A DNA stretch of 64,000 nt from Peptostreptococcus porci (lineage in GTDB: Bacteria; Bacillota; Clostridia; Peptostreptococcales; Peptostreptococcaceae). Position 1 is the stretch's first letter, and each line of letters starts with the position of its first letter. The stretch spans positions 186,001-250,000 of the forward strand of contig NZ_VUNE01000001.1 of assembly GCF_009695815.1 (NCBI RefSeq), written 5' to 3'. The notes below the pieces were generated by a model, which was given only the letters and a program-made list of their open reading frames with translations, had not been told where the DNA came from and searched no databases. Position numbers and translations under genes: made by a program. Positions 21,101 to 28,809 of this stretch are shown here, one piece after another.

Positions 21101-23081
21101 GAAGTTCCAATTGTTAAAGAATGACGAAAGCTTTATTAGCGAAATACATACTGATACTGAGGGTAAACTAGAATTTAAAAAGCTTCATCCAGGTTCATAT
21201 AAATTGGTAGAGCTTCATCCTCCAGTGGGATACAAAAAGCCAGAAAACCCTGTTAGAGAATTTGTTGTAGGGGAAGATGGAGTTATCAGGAAAAAAGACG
21301 GTGGAGAAATAACAGAAGACTTTAAAACAATTCTAAATGAGCCGACAATTGTGGAAGTAATGCTAAAAAAGATAGATGGAGATAGCAATCTGGCACTGTC
21401 AGGAGCGAAATTCAGACTTTATAAAGACGATGAAAATACAGAGGTAGAACAAAATAGAGAGTATACTTCTGGGCAAGACGGTAAAATTGAGTTGGGAGCA
21501 TTAAGAGCAGGAACATACTATTTGGAAGAAATATCAGCACCATCGGGCTATTTGCCATATAAGGACAAAAAAAGAATAATAGTTCAAGAAGATGGAAAAG
21601 TACTGCTTAGTGGAAATGAAAGCCTTGATGTAGCCAACTATAAAGAAAAAACAGCCGAGATTGGAATAAAGAAAGTAGAGAAAAATTCCAATGGTGGATT
21701 GGATGCATTGTCAGGTGCTACTTTCAAGATATATAAGAAAGATAATAACTCATATAGTGAGCCAAATCCATATCCAGAGATATACTATAAATCTGGTTCT
21801 CATGGTGTATTTAAGCAGCTAAAAGAAGGTGAATACAAAATTGTAGAAGAGCGTGCTCCATTAGGCTACGTTAGATTCGGTGGTCACTACACATTCAAAG
21901 TAGAATCCACTCAGGATGGAAACGGCAAAAAAACATCATTTATTTCATGGATTAAAAAATATGCAAGTGATGAAGATACCACAGGAACAGAAATTTATAA
22001 CAAAGGTAATTTGACTAAAACCGATGAGATTGTAGATGTGGAAGATGGAGATGAAGCGACAAGCAAGGCGATTGGAATACAGGTGGTTAACAGTCCGAAT
22101 AAACTTGTTTTTAAGAAAGTAGATAATTCAGATAATAAAAAAATATTGGATGGAGTTAAATTTGGTCTTTATTATGAAGTTGATGAAAATATTAAGGAAG
22201 TAGAAGGTAGGTTGAAAAATGGTAAAACTCTTTATTTGAGATCTGCAAAGGAAGGAAAGCTGGTCGGAGCCGAGAATACTGACGATTTGACACCTGTCAC
22301 AAGAACCACAAACGATGAGGGTAAAATTGTATTCGATAAGATGCGACAGAGATATGAGAAGTTCCCTGAGATAAAATACTATATCAAAGAGATTGAACCT
22401 AAAGATGGCTATCAAAAACCAGACTACTTTATGGGACCTTATACTGTAAATGAAGATGGAATTCATGGACCAGATGGTAAGCTAATTACCAACGATCAAG
22501 AAATAGAGATTGAAAACTTCAAGAAGCCAGATCTTCAAGTCACTAAAATAGATGCCGATGAAAAAGAAAAGAAGCTTGCTGGTGCAGAATTCGAACTTTA
22601 TAAGGCAACAAAAAGTGAAAATGGATCATATTTGCCAGTGGAAGAAAAAGACAAGGTAGGAGAAATATTGACAACTGATGCTCAAGGAGTTGCCAAGTTT
22701 GAGCAACTAGAAGAGGGTCTATATTGGATACGAGAGGTCAGTGCACCGTTGGAGTATGCGAGAATTCCAGAAGATATTGGACCATTCTTGGTGGAGGATG
22801 ACAAGATATATAAAGTAGAATTGGATGATCAAGGTAGAATTAAAACTGAAAATCCAATAATACCAGTTATTGATATCGGTGCGAGTCAAATAAAAAAAGA
22901 GCTTCTTAAAACAGCCGCAAATGCTTCAACTACAATTCCTACATATGAGCTGGACGTAGAAAATTTCAAAGCTACATACCCGCAAACTGGCGGAATAGGA
23001 AGTGTTCCATATATTGGATTAGGGCTTGGAGTCATGCTTCTTGCAGTGTATGGATTGAGAAAAAGGAAGTCTGATTATTAA
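15144..23081 (+). CDS. Giant LPXTG-type adhesin with VWA and SpaA/CnaB domains, probable pilus tip protein
   Basis: 2645-residue surface protein, probably the pilus-tip adhesin. Signal peptide at 1-30. Residues about 330-460 look like an Ig-like adhesive domain of the Cna/Sdr type. SpaA/CnaB-type domains begin near 631, 955, 1096, 1849, 1969, 2067, 2171, 2320 and 2462, most closing with an E-box such as LEEISAPSGY or IVEERAPLGY; the Lys/Glu pairs suggest isopeptide bonds. A VWA domain (about 1374-1710) has a complete MIDAS: DNSNS, then Thr near 1471 and TDG near 1499. It carries an aromatic insertion (about 1530-1630). The sorting signal is YPQTG at 2612-2616, then a hydrophobic helix and KRK tail. 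Organisation matches RrgA-like tips but is much longer. The ligand is unknown. Confidence 0.9.
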   Translation: MKRIKKIVTLFLAIILLFTSIPINSLLADDVIRTSIEGNYEVNRGAENNDESVDASNNDAIIKNGDENLAEPIAEMDVGQNLNKKLTYANYKFEPLAANGRGESFRFELSFEFNTVEGIKAGDFVTVDISKLLANKEEIRDLKVSIDDKDISIAEGHYESESNQIKYIFNSEAEKLSSTEAVKVSQIFDLNNNMSVEDIEIGDAKSIEIINIIFDTIEKTNIKIDDDEKVELPTVDRVTDKDTPEENRSTVNNRFGLNRSLLSELDILDPMNYANSGNISEDFIRAFSTNTALSSFSAPMLSTRSTNVEATGDDVSGKITFTNNNPIGTYNRISITANTESDTYLLNLSFQFENSIKSGDYFAIRIPSVLSPQSIVKSSNVLDLKTKDGEVVAQAKYDENTRTITYVFTSYMDNHRNVKGTLKQPFNLNPYYVTAGDHVYVGEFEVAGKYLNTTYSDYYTNTNERADDNNGNTIFKSVVVDVDRDNKTFTQYIHLNPNGLGLYESSLTIRPTDENSSAVINKNTKVELYEAYYPYSLNIYSPAYLYSLNNMANLSVTNGAVNAYFGNYLYNNNRYVLKVTGSIDDLGKPISLSASFSTRNSQGYTGTFSKVTSYSNQLGSSEFSGDPLYKPVDFTIKKVNENGDNLTGAKFKITSDTGKTWEIDGENLSNFEFKQLPKGHYTIEETKTPDGYKPPSTYWQFTINVDEQDQAFITSPDFPMEIKTDGNTRISGEFPDPYESLYSDLVRNPRDYEAEFKDSGLLSTKKGTVSKRIIDRLSANTYKVEVMVKVDPNQTINSGKIEDQMGDVFNVDLGVDSGFAREDYSLTASDGSFLYIENPNSESFVSGGEPFAKDKILTGSKISYDANADKINVENLNFTTKDKGAWIKLTYNIKFDFDKADGLNKSTFYKIGDTSFSWLNNYSQRERQALASPSARPIIHGKQTEMAVTVINFKEDAKLEMKKVGEKRTYGSDGKFTTATVGLQGAQFELYKSSENNSTKAITTNKKFITNADGEILFQNLQRDFDDKKGNSRSTYYWLKELSSPNGYEKARDLIGPFRINYDGSVDYLGNDSNTVKKDNQDNKWQIENKRINHKGELDIFKRAGDETLDGGGNKPLKGSTFTLYWVGGTNDKVDPVSNWDKFWSSNEVSQTVTSEEDGRVFFKDLKEGYYRLEETKPSPGYVKANTIWQVYVDGEGITKITDVTNKKSNENNIVKPAAITGSARRSLFRSLSSEFITDSFHKPMSLLGIMPASDLESVRAANVENSVTRESTGGNDSESGEYVNIQKIDSKYHKELYSAPDKVYEYTGEQENFTGFKEKYINPTDTKGLYTFDGSYKSLALNEVAGVNKYIVPTGKPGEYTVHVRVKGNRTKSNLGVVIVYDNSNSMRKNTNNADRLSQANQAISNFTKQLVSTGNEETKVALVTYGSELFPEYSTYNESNPFTNNPDNIINKLPQKIPTERNVSGLGGTYTQGAIEKAKELLKKESFDNKVILTVTDGVPTYSNLIKYIDENGKYVFDTTKTGTGNRFIQPYTYNSGGLTNYQQPEQAYYSDYWVEDKTKSYDSNADYAKSNGTKYYYKNNSIVRSAHTENRWVNSGYYDSWGRWIDTSGYRNVMVDEPLPNNGYGYKLIKNHGYATIESGGQIQKEGYQMYTLGIQIGSSNITGTQNPDATRLDALEVMFGISSSKDHYFDAQNLDYLDVYLKQILTELEEQNPPTVNNGKLIDPMGEMVTLAENEPIVTSIKDVGSKKIPIEIMNMISTSIKEMSYEKNGSTIKTRGIELGNLNIGKDQEIELTYKVHLNTENPKYVQGTMYETNGPTTLQPNGDYDKKWQLPIPKISGPMVPMELSKQWQKADGTVPEKTKPVQVQLQRKLVGQDDSEYKNVPEYDALGRQIENPMPKEVNAPDWKIEYKNLIPFDKDGNVYEYRILEVNPDGAYTILYEGNGYSSTIINRERVKQDVINNINEISFVKKDSKNGKTLSNVKFQLLKNDESFISEIHTDTEGKLEFKKLHPGSYKLVELHPPVGYKKPENPVREFVVGEDGVIRKKDGGEITEDFKTILNEPTIVEVMLKKIDGDSNLALSGAKFRLYKDDENTEVEQNREYTSGQDGKIELGALRAGTYYLEEISAPSGYLPYKDKKRIIVQEDGKVLLSGNESLDVANYKEKTAEIGIKKVEKNSNGGLDALSGATFKIYKKDNNSYSEPNPYPEIYYKSGSHGVFKQLKEGEYKIVEERAPLGYVRFGGHYTFKVESTQDGNGKKTSFISWIKKYASDEDTTGTEIYNKGNLTKTDEIVDVEDGDEATSKAIGIQVVNSPNKLVFKKVDNSDNKKILDGVKFGLYYEVDENIKEVEGRLKNGKTLYLRSAKEGKLVGAENTDDLTPVTRTTNDEGKIVFDKMRQRYEKFPEIKYYIKEIEPKDGYQKPDYFMGPYTVNEDGIHGPDGKLITNDQEIEIENFKKPDLQVTKIDADEKEKKLAGAEFELYKATKSENGSYLPVEEKDKVGEILTTDAQGVAKFEQLEEGLYWIREVSAPLEYARIPEDIGPFLVEDDKIYKVELDDQGRIKTENPIIPVIDIGASQIKKELLKTAANASTTIPTYELDVENFKATYPQTGGIGSVPYIGLGLGVMLLAVYGLRKRKSDY

Positions 23082-23147
23082 CTACGAAGTAATACAATAT
23101 ATATATATATATTATTTAAGAAAGTATTGATATGCGATTGTATATCG

Positions 23148-23192
23148 AAGTTTCGACACCCCAATAAAACTTGGGGTGCGAGACTTTTAAAA
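23148..23192 (+). terminator. Hairpin between tip adhesin and shaft pilin genes
   Basis: GTTTCGACACCCCA (23150) pairs with TGGGGTGCGAGAC (23184) with one bulged A, followed by TTTTAAAA. The T run is short, so it may be a partial terminator or an mRNA processing/stability element. Confidence 0.6.
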
Positions 23193-23298
23193 AATATGAG
23201 ACTTTTAAGCAAATTAGAAAGCCAAATGAATTTTCAATGGAAAAGGCATATAAAAAATAGGCTTTTTACAATGAATTATTAATTGATGTGCCTCTGAT

Positions 23299-23326
23299 TT
23301 GAAATAAATATGCAACTGAATATAAA
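23299..23326 (+). promoter_or_regulatory. Promoter of the shaft pilin gene
   Basis: TTGAAA (23299-23304), 16 bases, TATAAA (23321-23326), 38 bases before the pilin ATG. It would let the abundant shaft subunit be made at a higher level than the tip. Confidence 0.6.
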
Positions 23327-23364
23327 GTGCATAGTGATGTTTGAACGATGAAAAGGAGAAAGAA

Positions 23365-25509
23365 ATGAAAAAAATTAAAAGGATGTTATCATTGATTCTG
23401 TCATTGGTAATGGTTGTTGGAGTTTTGGCTCCGAGCTTATACGCTGCTGAGGAAAAAGCGACGAAAACAGAAACAGTAACGCTTCATAAGATACTTCAAT
23501 CTACAGCAGATATGAATAAAGTAAGTGAATCAGGCAATGAAGCAGTGTTTCCAGGTAAAAAAGGTATAGATGGTACTGCATATGATGGAATGGAGATAAA
23601 AAATATCACAGGATATTTTGGTGGAAATTCCAAAGAAATAGCTAATGTTTATTTTGCATGGCAATTTAAGGATGGAGATACTTGGAAGTATATTAAGGGT
23701 AAAGAAAATCCAGAAGTAAGTGAGGGTAAACTTCAACCAACGGACGATGTAAAAAATGCTTTTGGAAAATTGACTACAGGTAGTGGAGCTGAATTTAGTG
23801 TGTCAATTTTACCACAGGATAAGCCAACAGAATATAGAATAGTGGAAGTAAGAGAATTTTCTACATATGTTGGAAATGATGGAGCAACACTTTCTGCGAT
23901 GAAAGCAGTTCCTGTGGAAATAACTCTACCTTTAGTCAACCAAAATGGAATTCAAAAAAATGTTCATGTTTATCCTAAAAATACAGAAACTGGGAAACCA
24001 GATCATAAAAAAGAATTAGATAAAGATAGTACTGCAAATATTGATAATATTCCTACCGAGTCTGTAGATAAGCAAACTGTAAAAATAGGTGATAAAGTTC
24101 CCTATGTTGTTACATCAAAAATATCTGCTGGTTCTACATATAACAAATTAACTTGGTCAGATAAATTATCAAATGGATTAACCTTAAATAAGGATATAAA
24201 ACTAACTTCAGATCAAGGGTTGAGTTTCGAAGAAAACACTGACTTTAGTATTACTTACACTGATGATAGTTTTATACTCGAATTAAATGATTCAGGTTTG
24301 AAAAAATTAGCTCAGAAAACAGCTCCAAACGATTCTAACTTTAAAATAAAGGGTCAAGGAGAGGCGATTAGAGGTCAGAATATTGAGGTTACATTGACAT
24401 TAAAGTATTCAGCAAATGTAAACAGCAAAGCTATTATAAGCAATCCATTGCAAAACACTAACACATTACACTATGGTAATAATCCGGGTTATACACCAGA
24501 ACCTGGTGACAATAATCCACCACCAGTGACACCAAAGAACGGAGAAATAACAGTAGAGAAATCATTTACTAACGGACCACTAGCATCTAATGATAAGATT
24601 TCCTGGCCTAATGGACTTGAAATTAGGTTAAATTTGCAAGTATATGATCCTATTGGGAATAAGTGGGACAATTTGTCAGAACAAACCAAAACGTTAATGA
24701 GCAGTAAGACTTCAGAAAAATGGACAGGATTAGATGGCAATAAGCAATATAGAGTTGTGGAAACAGAGGTAAAAGGATGGGTTCCAAACTATGCTGTACA
24801 AGAAGATGGTAAGTTAGTGATTGTCAATAAGAAAAATGATAATCCTGAACCAATAACTCCAGAACCTGTGATTGTAAGAACAGGTGGAAAGAAATTTGTA
24901 AAGACAAATGAAGATGGAAAGCAAAGATTAAATGGTGCTGAGTTCGTAATAACTAACTCTGAGGGAAATAAGTATTTGGCAAAATTTGATAAAGAAATTG
25001 TTGATGCTAACCAACAGGCCTTAGTTCTTGCAGAAACAAAATATCAAAATGCAGTAAAAAAACCAGAATCTCCTGAGGAAATAGAAAAATTAAAACTAGC
25101 AAGAAATGAAGCTGCAAAAACTGCCGCTATTCAATGGAAATGGGTTGATTCAGAAAATGACGCACACAAATTTATCACAAATGAGAAAGGTCAATGGGGT
25201 GTATATGGCCTTGCCTATGGAAAGTATAAATATATAGAAGTAAAGTCTCCTGAAGGATATGCAGACCAAAAAGAACCGCAAGAATTCGAAGTATCTCCAA
25301 CATCATTTAACACAAATGGAAATATCAACTATATAGAAGGAGAGCCGTTGGAAGGAAACGCAAATACAGGTGATGCAACTCAAATAAAGAATAAAAAAAT
25401 AACTATTCCACAAACTGGTGGTATAGGTACTATAATATTTGCTGTTGCAGGTCTTGCTCTTATGGGATTTGCCGCATATGCAATAAAGAGAAACTCTAAA
25501 GAAGATTAA
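23365..25509 (+). CDS. Major (shaft) pilin, SpaA/FimA type
   Basis: 714-residue backbone pilin. The ATG at 23365 follows AAAGGAGA; the in-frame TTG at 23341 is rejected. Signal peptide to about residue 28 (PSLYAAEE). The mature start TVTLHKIL is typical of FimA-like pilins. The pilin motif YPKN is at 203-206, with Lys205 the expected nucleophile that joins subunits. A middle domain (about 230-375) and a C-terminal CnaB domain with E-box YIEVKSPEGY follow. The last CnaB domain carries a long helical insertion rich in Ala, Lys and Glu (about 545-600). Sorting signal IPQTG at 681-685, hydrophobic helix, KRNSKED tail. Sortases downstream should polymerise it. Confidence 0.92.
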   Translation: MKKIKRMLSLILSLVMVVGVLAPSLYAAEEKATKTETVTLHKILQSTADMNKVSESGNEAVFPGKKGIDGTAYDGMEIKNITGYFGGNSKEIANVYFAWQFKDGDTWKYIKGKENPEVSEGKLQPTDDVKNAFGKLTTGSGAEFSVSILPQDKPTEYRIVEVREFSTYVGNDGATLSAMKAVPVEITLPLVNQNGIQKNVHVYPKNTETGKPDHKKELDKDSTANIDNIPTESVDKQTVKIGDKVPYVVTSKISAGSTYNKLTWSDKLSNGLTLNKDIKLTSDQGLSFEENTDFSITYTDDSFILELNDSGLKKLAQKTAPNDSNFKIKGQGEAIRGQNIEVTLTLKYSANVNSKAIISNPLQNTNTLHYGNNPGYTPEPGDNNPPPVTPKNGEITVEKSFTNGPLASNDKISWPNGLEIRLNLQVYDPIGNKWDNLSEQTKTLMSSKTSEKWTGLDGNKQYRVVETEVKGWVPNYAVQEDGKLVIVNKKNDNPEPITPEPVIVRTGGKKFVKTNEDGKQRLNGAEFVITNSEGNKYLAKFDKEIVDANQQALVLAETKYQNAVKKPESPEEIEKLKLARNEAAKTAAIQWKWVDSENDAHKFITNEKGQWGVYGLAYGKYKYIEVKSPEGYADQKEPQEFEVSPTSFNTNGNINYIEGEPLEGNANTGDATQIKNKKITIPQTGGIGTIIFAVAGLALMGFAAYAIKRNSKED

Positions 25510-25535
25510 TCAAAAGAAAAGCCGGAGAAAATATT

Positions 25536-26591
25536 ATGAAAAAGCATTTTAAAAAATTAATAAAGATAGCTTTCGTATTTGTTCTAGGCTTTGTATTGAC
25601 TTTATCCTCAGCTTCTGCAAATACAACACTCTACGGGCCAGCTGGTAGTGACAGTGATCAAACAATTGTTAATATATATCTGGCCAAAGAGCTGTTGGAT
25701 AGTACAGCCAAAGCGGATGGTGATACTATTATTGCTGATGCTTCGACAAATGAAAAATACAGAAGGCTTGAAAATAGGAGCCTTCTTATTTGGAAGATCG
25801 ACAATCATATAGAGGGTACGAAAGAGGAAATAGACAAACAAAAATTTTATATTGCCAGTAAGCTGGAGAAGTTAAAAAATAATGAACTGACAGAAAAATA
25901 TGGTCAGCCTTTTAAATCGAATAATTCTGATAAGAATGGACATATCAAGCAAGCATTAAAAAAAGGTGCAACCTACTATGTAAGGGAAAATATTTCTGAT
26001 GAGCAAGTCAAATCTATTGTATCGAGCTTTGTAATAGTCACAAGTAGAAATTCCACAAGTGAATTAGACATTTACAGTAAGTCTGTATACAAGCCAAGAA
26101 TTACAAAAGGTAATAGGTTTGTAAAGGTTGATTTCGAAAATACAAGTAAGCGTCTTAAAGGTGCAATATTTAGAATTGAGGAGAAATCAGGAGACTCTTA
26201 CAAAGCTGTCTTAAAAAATGGAGTGCAGTATGTAGTTTCATCAGATGAAAATGGTGAATTCATTGTAGATGGACTAACACAAGGCACGTACTACTTATTT
26301 GAGGTAAAGGCTCCGACGGGATACCTTCAATTATCGTCTCCGATAGAGTTTAAAGTAGGTGGAGATTATAGTCAAGATGATGTATTAATGATTAAAAATA
26401 AAATCGACACAGACTATGGTGGAGGTAAACAACATGATTCGAGAAATGATGGAAGTGGCAGTGGTGCTAGTGATGGCAAAATATCAATACCAAAGACAGG
26501 GGACATAATGCTACTATTACTTACCATAGGAGGCGTGCTTGTGGCATCATTGGGTCATTTACTTCTTAGAGATAAAAAAGAAAGCTACTAA
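25536..26591 (+). CDS. Minor pilin, probable pilus base subunit
   Basis: 351-residue secreted protein with signal peptide (FKKLIKIAFVFVLGFVLTL, then SSASA), an N-terminal domain of about 170 residues, one SpaA/CnaB domain (about 195-285; KGAIFRIEEKSG ... YYLFEVKAPTGY), a Gly/Ser/Asp-rich linker and the sorting signal IPKTGD with a membrane helix and charged tail. No YPKN-type pilin motif is visible, so it probably cannot extend a fibre; its small size and position suggest the basal subunit that ends polymerisation and links the pilus to the wall. RBS GGAGA. It follows the shaft pilin by 26 bases. Confidence 0.85.
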   Translation: MKKHFKKLIKIAFVFVLGFVLTLSSASANTTLYGPAGSDSDQTIVNIYLAKELLDSTAKADGDTIIADASTNEKYRRLENRSLLIWKIDNHIEGTKEEIDKQKFYIASKLEKLKNNELTEKYGQPFKSNNSDKNGHIKQALKKGATYYVRENISDEQVKSIVSSFVIVTSRNSTSELDIYSKSVYKPRITKGNRFVKVDFENTSKRLKGAIFRIEEKSGDSYKAVLKNGVQYVVSSDENGEFIVDGLTQGTYYLFEVKAPTGYLQLSSPIEFKVGGDYSQDDVLMIKNKIDTDYGGGKQHDSRNDGSGSGASDGKISIPKTGDIMLLLLTIGGVLVASLGHLLLRDKKESY

Positions 26592-26621
26592 AATATATTA
26601 TCGAGATACGCTGACTTTGAT

Positions 26622-27503
26622 ATGTTGTTTCGAGAAAAAGTGAAGAAGATGAGCGAAAATACAAAACATACAATAAAAAAAACAAGAAAAAGGAAGAAAA
26701 AACAATGGCCCTTTATAATTATATTTATATTGGGGCTGTTGGTTTTATCGTATCCGCTGGTGTCACGCTTTTATTATAGAGTGGAGTCTACACAACAAGT
26801 GAAGTCTTTTGATAATAAAAAGAAAGAGCTGACGGCAGATGAAATAAAAAACAGAATTGATTTGGCTCGTGCCTATAACAAATCGTTAATCAATCTTATC
26901 TCAACAGATCCATATGTAAAAAAAAAGTTGGAGGCGGGTAGAAAAGAGTACGGTCGTATGCTGGAAATCAACGAGCAGATGGGACATATAGAAATACCTA
27001 AGCTTGATGTTGATATACCTATCTATGCGGGAACTAATGAGGAAGTTCTTCAAAAAGGTGCAGGTCATTTGGAAGGAACATCTCTTCCAGTCGGTGGAGC
27101 TAGCACTCATACAGTTATAACAGCTCATTCAGGGCTTCCGACCGCCAAGCTTTTTACGGATCTATCAAAATTGAAGATGGGAGATAAATTTTTCATACAT
27201 AATTTATCTCAGGTACTTGCTTACGAGGTCGATCGGATAAAGACAGTTGAACCTTCGAACTTCAGCGATTTGCTAATAGATTCAAATAGAGATCAGGCAA
27301 CGCTTCTCACTTGTACACCAATAATGATAAATACTCACAGGTTACTGGTGAGAGGGCATAGAGTACCATATAATCCAAATGAGTTTGTTTCTATGAACAG
27401 GAATAACAAGCTGATTTTCTGGTTAAAGGTTGCCGGATTTATTCTATTGATATTTTTAATGGCATTGTGGCTATATAGAAAAACAAAAAAGAAGGCAAGG
27501 TAA
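26622..27503 (+). CDS. Class C (pilin) sortase 1
   Basis: Membrane transpeptidase that joins pilins. 293 residues from ATG 26622 (a second ATG at 26649 is equally possible; neither has a strong RBS). N-terminal Lys/Arg-rich region and membrane helix, lid motif DPY (STDPYVKK), catalytic His169 (ITAHSG), Cys231 (LLTCTP) and Arg240, and a second membrane helix with basic tail at the C-terminus; this is class C architecture. It is closely related to the next sortase (shared PIYAGTNEEVLQKGAG-H and EGTSLPVGG blocks), so the two arose by duplication. It lies 30 bases after the basal pilin. Confidence 0.92.
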   Translation: MLFREKVKKMSENTKHTIKKTRKRKKKQWPFIIIFILGLLVLSYPLVSRFYYRVESTQQVKSFDNKKKELTADEIKNRIDLARAYNKSLINLISTDPYVKKKLEAGRKEYGRMLEINEQMGHIEIPKLDVDIPIYAGTNEEVLQKGAGHLEGTSLPVGGASTHTVITAHSGLPTAKLFTDLSKLKMGDKFFIHNLSQVLAYEVDRIKTVEPSNFSDLLIDSNRDQATLLTCTPIMINTHRLLVRGHRVPYNPNEFVSMNRNNKLIFWLKVAGFILLIFLMALWLYRKTKKKAR

Positions 27504-27849
27504 CTGAGTGAATTAAGATGTAAATCGATATAGAATAGATTTATTATAAATTATGAAATTAATGCAGTCAATAAAACAATAAATTAATAAATAAATATAA
27601 ACAATAAAATAAATAAACATAGACAACAAAATAAATGAAAATCAATAAAAAGTACATTATATAGGGCTGGAATTCACCGGCCCTATATAGGTTTATATAA
27701 TTGCAATAATGTACTATTGTCATTATATAAGCCTATATAGGAGTCGATTGAGCACATGAAAAATCAAAAAGTGACAGATTATAGGTGAAGCTTATTGCAA
27801 TAAAGATATACGTAGCTTATCGTAAAAGTAATGGAAGTAGGATGGAAAT
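27504..27849 (+). other. Intergenic region between sortases 1 and 2 with a strong hairpin
   Basis: Contains A-rich low-complexity DNA (27540-27650), then ATATAGGGCTGG...CCGGCCCTATAT at about 27659-27688, a near-perfect hairpin without a proper T run. A partial copy of its right arm, CCTATATAGG, recurs near 27742. It may be a terminator or processing site, and sortase 2 may be separately expressed. Confidence 0.5.
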
Positions 27850-28809
27850 ATGAAAATTCTAAATAGAAAAATGAGTGTTAAAAGGAATGTCAATCGAAAA
27901 AGCAGAAAAACAAAAAATAAATCTAAAAAGAAGATGATGAAAATATGGAAGTATGAGGTAGACCAAAAAATTGTGTTTGGTGTGATTTTTATATTTGGAT
28001 TTTTGATAGCAATATATCCCATTATATCTCAGATGTACTATAGTGTTGAATCTACTCAAGAGATAGAGGATTTTGAAACGACTAGAAAGAAGCTGGATGA
28101 AATAGAAATCAACAAAAAAATTGAACTGGCAAAGGCATACAATTCATCGCTTAAGCCTACGAGCTTCGCTGATCCATATAGAAAAAAGCAGAAAGAAGGC
28201 ATCGCAGAATATGCCAGAATGCTTGAGGTTCATGAAAAAATAGGTTATGTTCATATTCCAAAGATAAAGCAAAAATTGCCAATTTATGCAGGAACTAATG
28301 AGGAAGTGCTTCAGAAAGGAGCAGGGCATATGGAGGGGACATCCTTGCCTGTTGGTGGTTCTAGTACGCATACGGTAATAACAGCACATAGAGGTCTTCC
28401 TAGTGCAACAATGTTTAGATATATTGATAGGTTAAAAAAGGGCGATATTTTCTACATTCATAATGTCAGGGATATACTTGCATATAAGGTAGATAGAGTT
28501 ATTACAGTTAACCCATCTGATTTTGATCCAATTTTAGTTTCTCCAGGAAGTGATAATGCGACACTGCTTACTTGTACACCTTATATGATAAATTCACATA
28601 GGCTATTGGTTACAGGTCACAGAGTTCCATATGTTGCACCTAAAAAAACTATTGATGAAGTTGTGCCATTTGTATGGCTGAAAAACTTATATGTATTTAT
28701 TGTGGTTATGATTTTTTTAGTGCTTTTGATACTTTATTTGTTTAATAGATGGCTGAAATCCAATGATATCAAAATCAAAAATAAAAGTGTAGTCAAAAGA
28801 GAGGTTTGA
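27850..28809 (+). CDS. Class C (pilin) sortase 2
   Basis: 319-residue class C sortase. Long Lys/Arg-rich N-terminus before the first membrane helix, lid motif DPY (FADPYRKK), His180 (ITAHRG), Cys242 (LLTCTP), Arg251, C-terminal membrane helix and charged tail. A later in-frame ATG (27871) would remove only basic residues. Differences from sortase 1 include Arg instead of Ser after the catalytic His. It overlaps the next sortase gene by one base (TGATG), so these two are translationally coupled. The presence of two class C enzymes suggests separate jobs in shaft polymerisation and minor pilin addition. Confidence 0.92.
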   Translation: MKILNRKMSVKRNVNRKSRKTKNKSKKKMMKIWKYEVDQKIVFGVIFIFGFLIAIYPIISQMYYSVESTQEIEDFETTRKKLDEIEINKKIELAKAYNSSLKPTSFADPYRKKQKEGIAEYARMLEVHEKIGYVHIPKIKQKLPIYAGTNEEVLQKGAGHMEGTSLPVGGSSTHTVITAHRGLPSATMFRYIDRLKKGDIFYIHNVRDILAYKVDRVITVNPSDFDPILVSPGSDNATLLTCTPYMINSHRLLVTGHRVPYVAPKKTIDEVVPFVWLKNLYVFIVVMIFLVLLILYLFNRWLKSNDIKIKNKSVVKREV

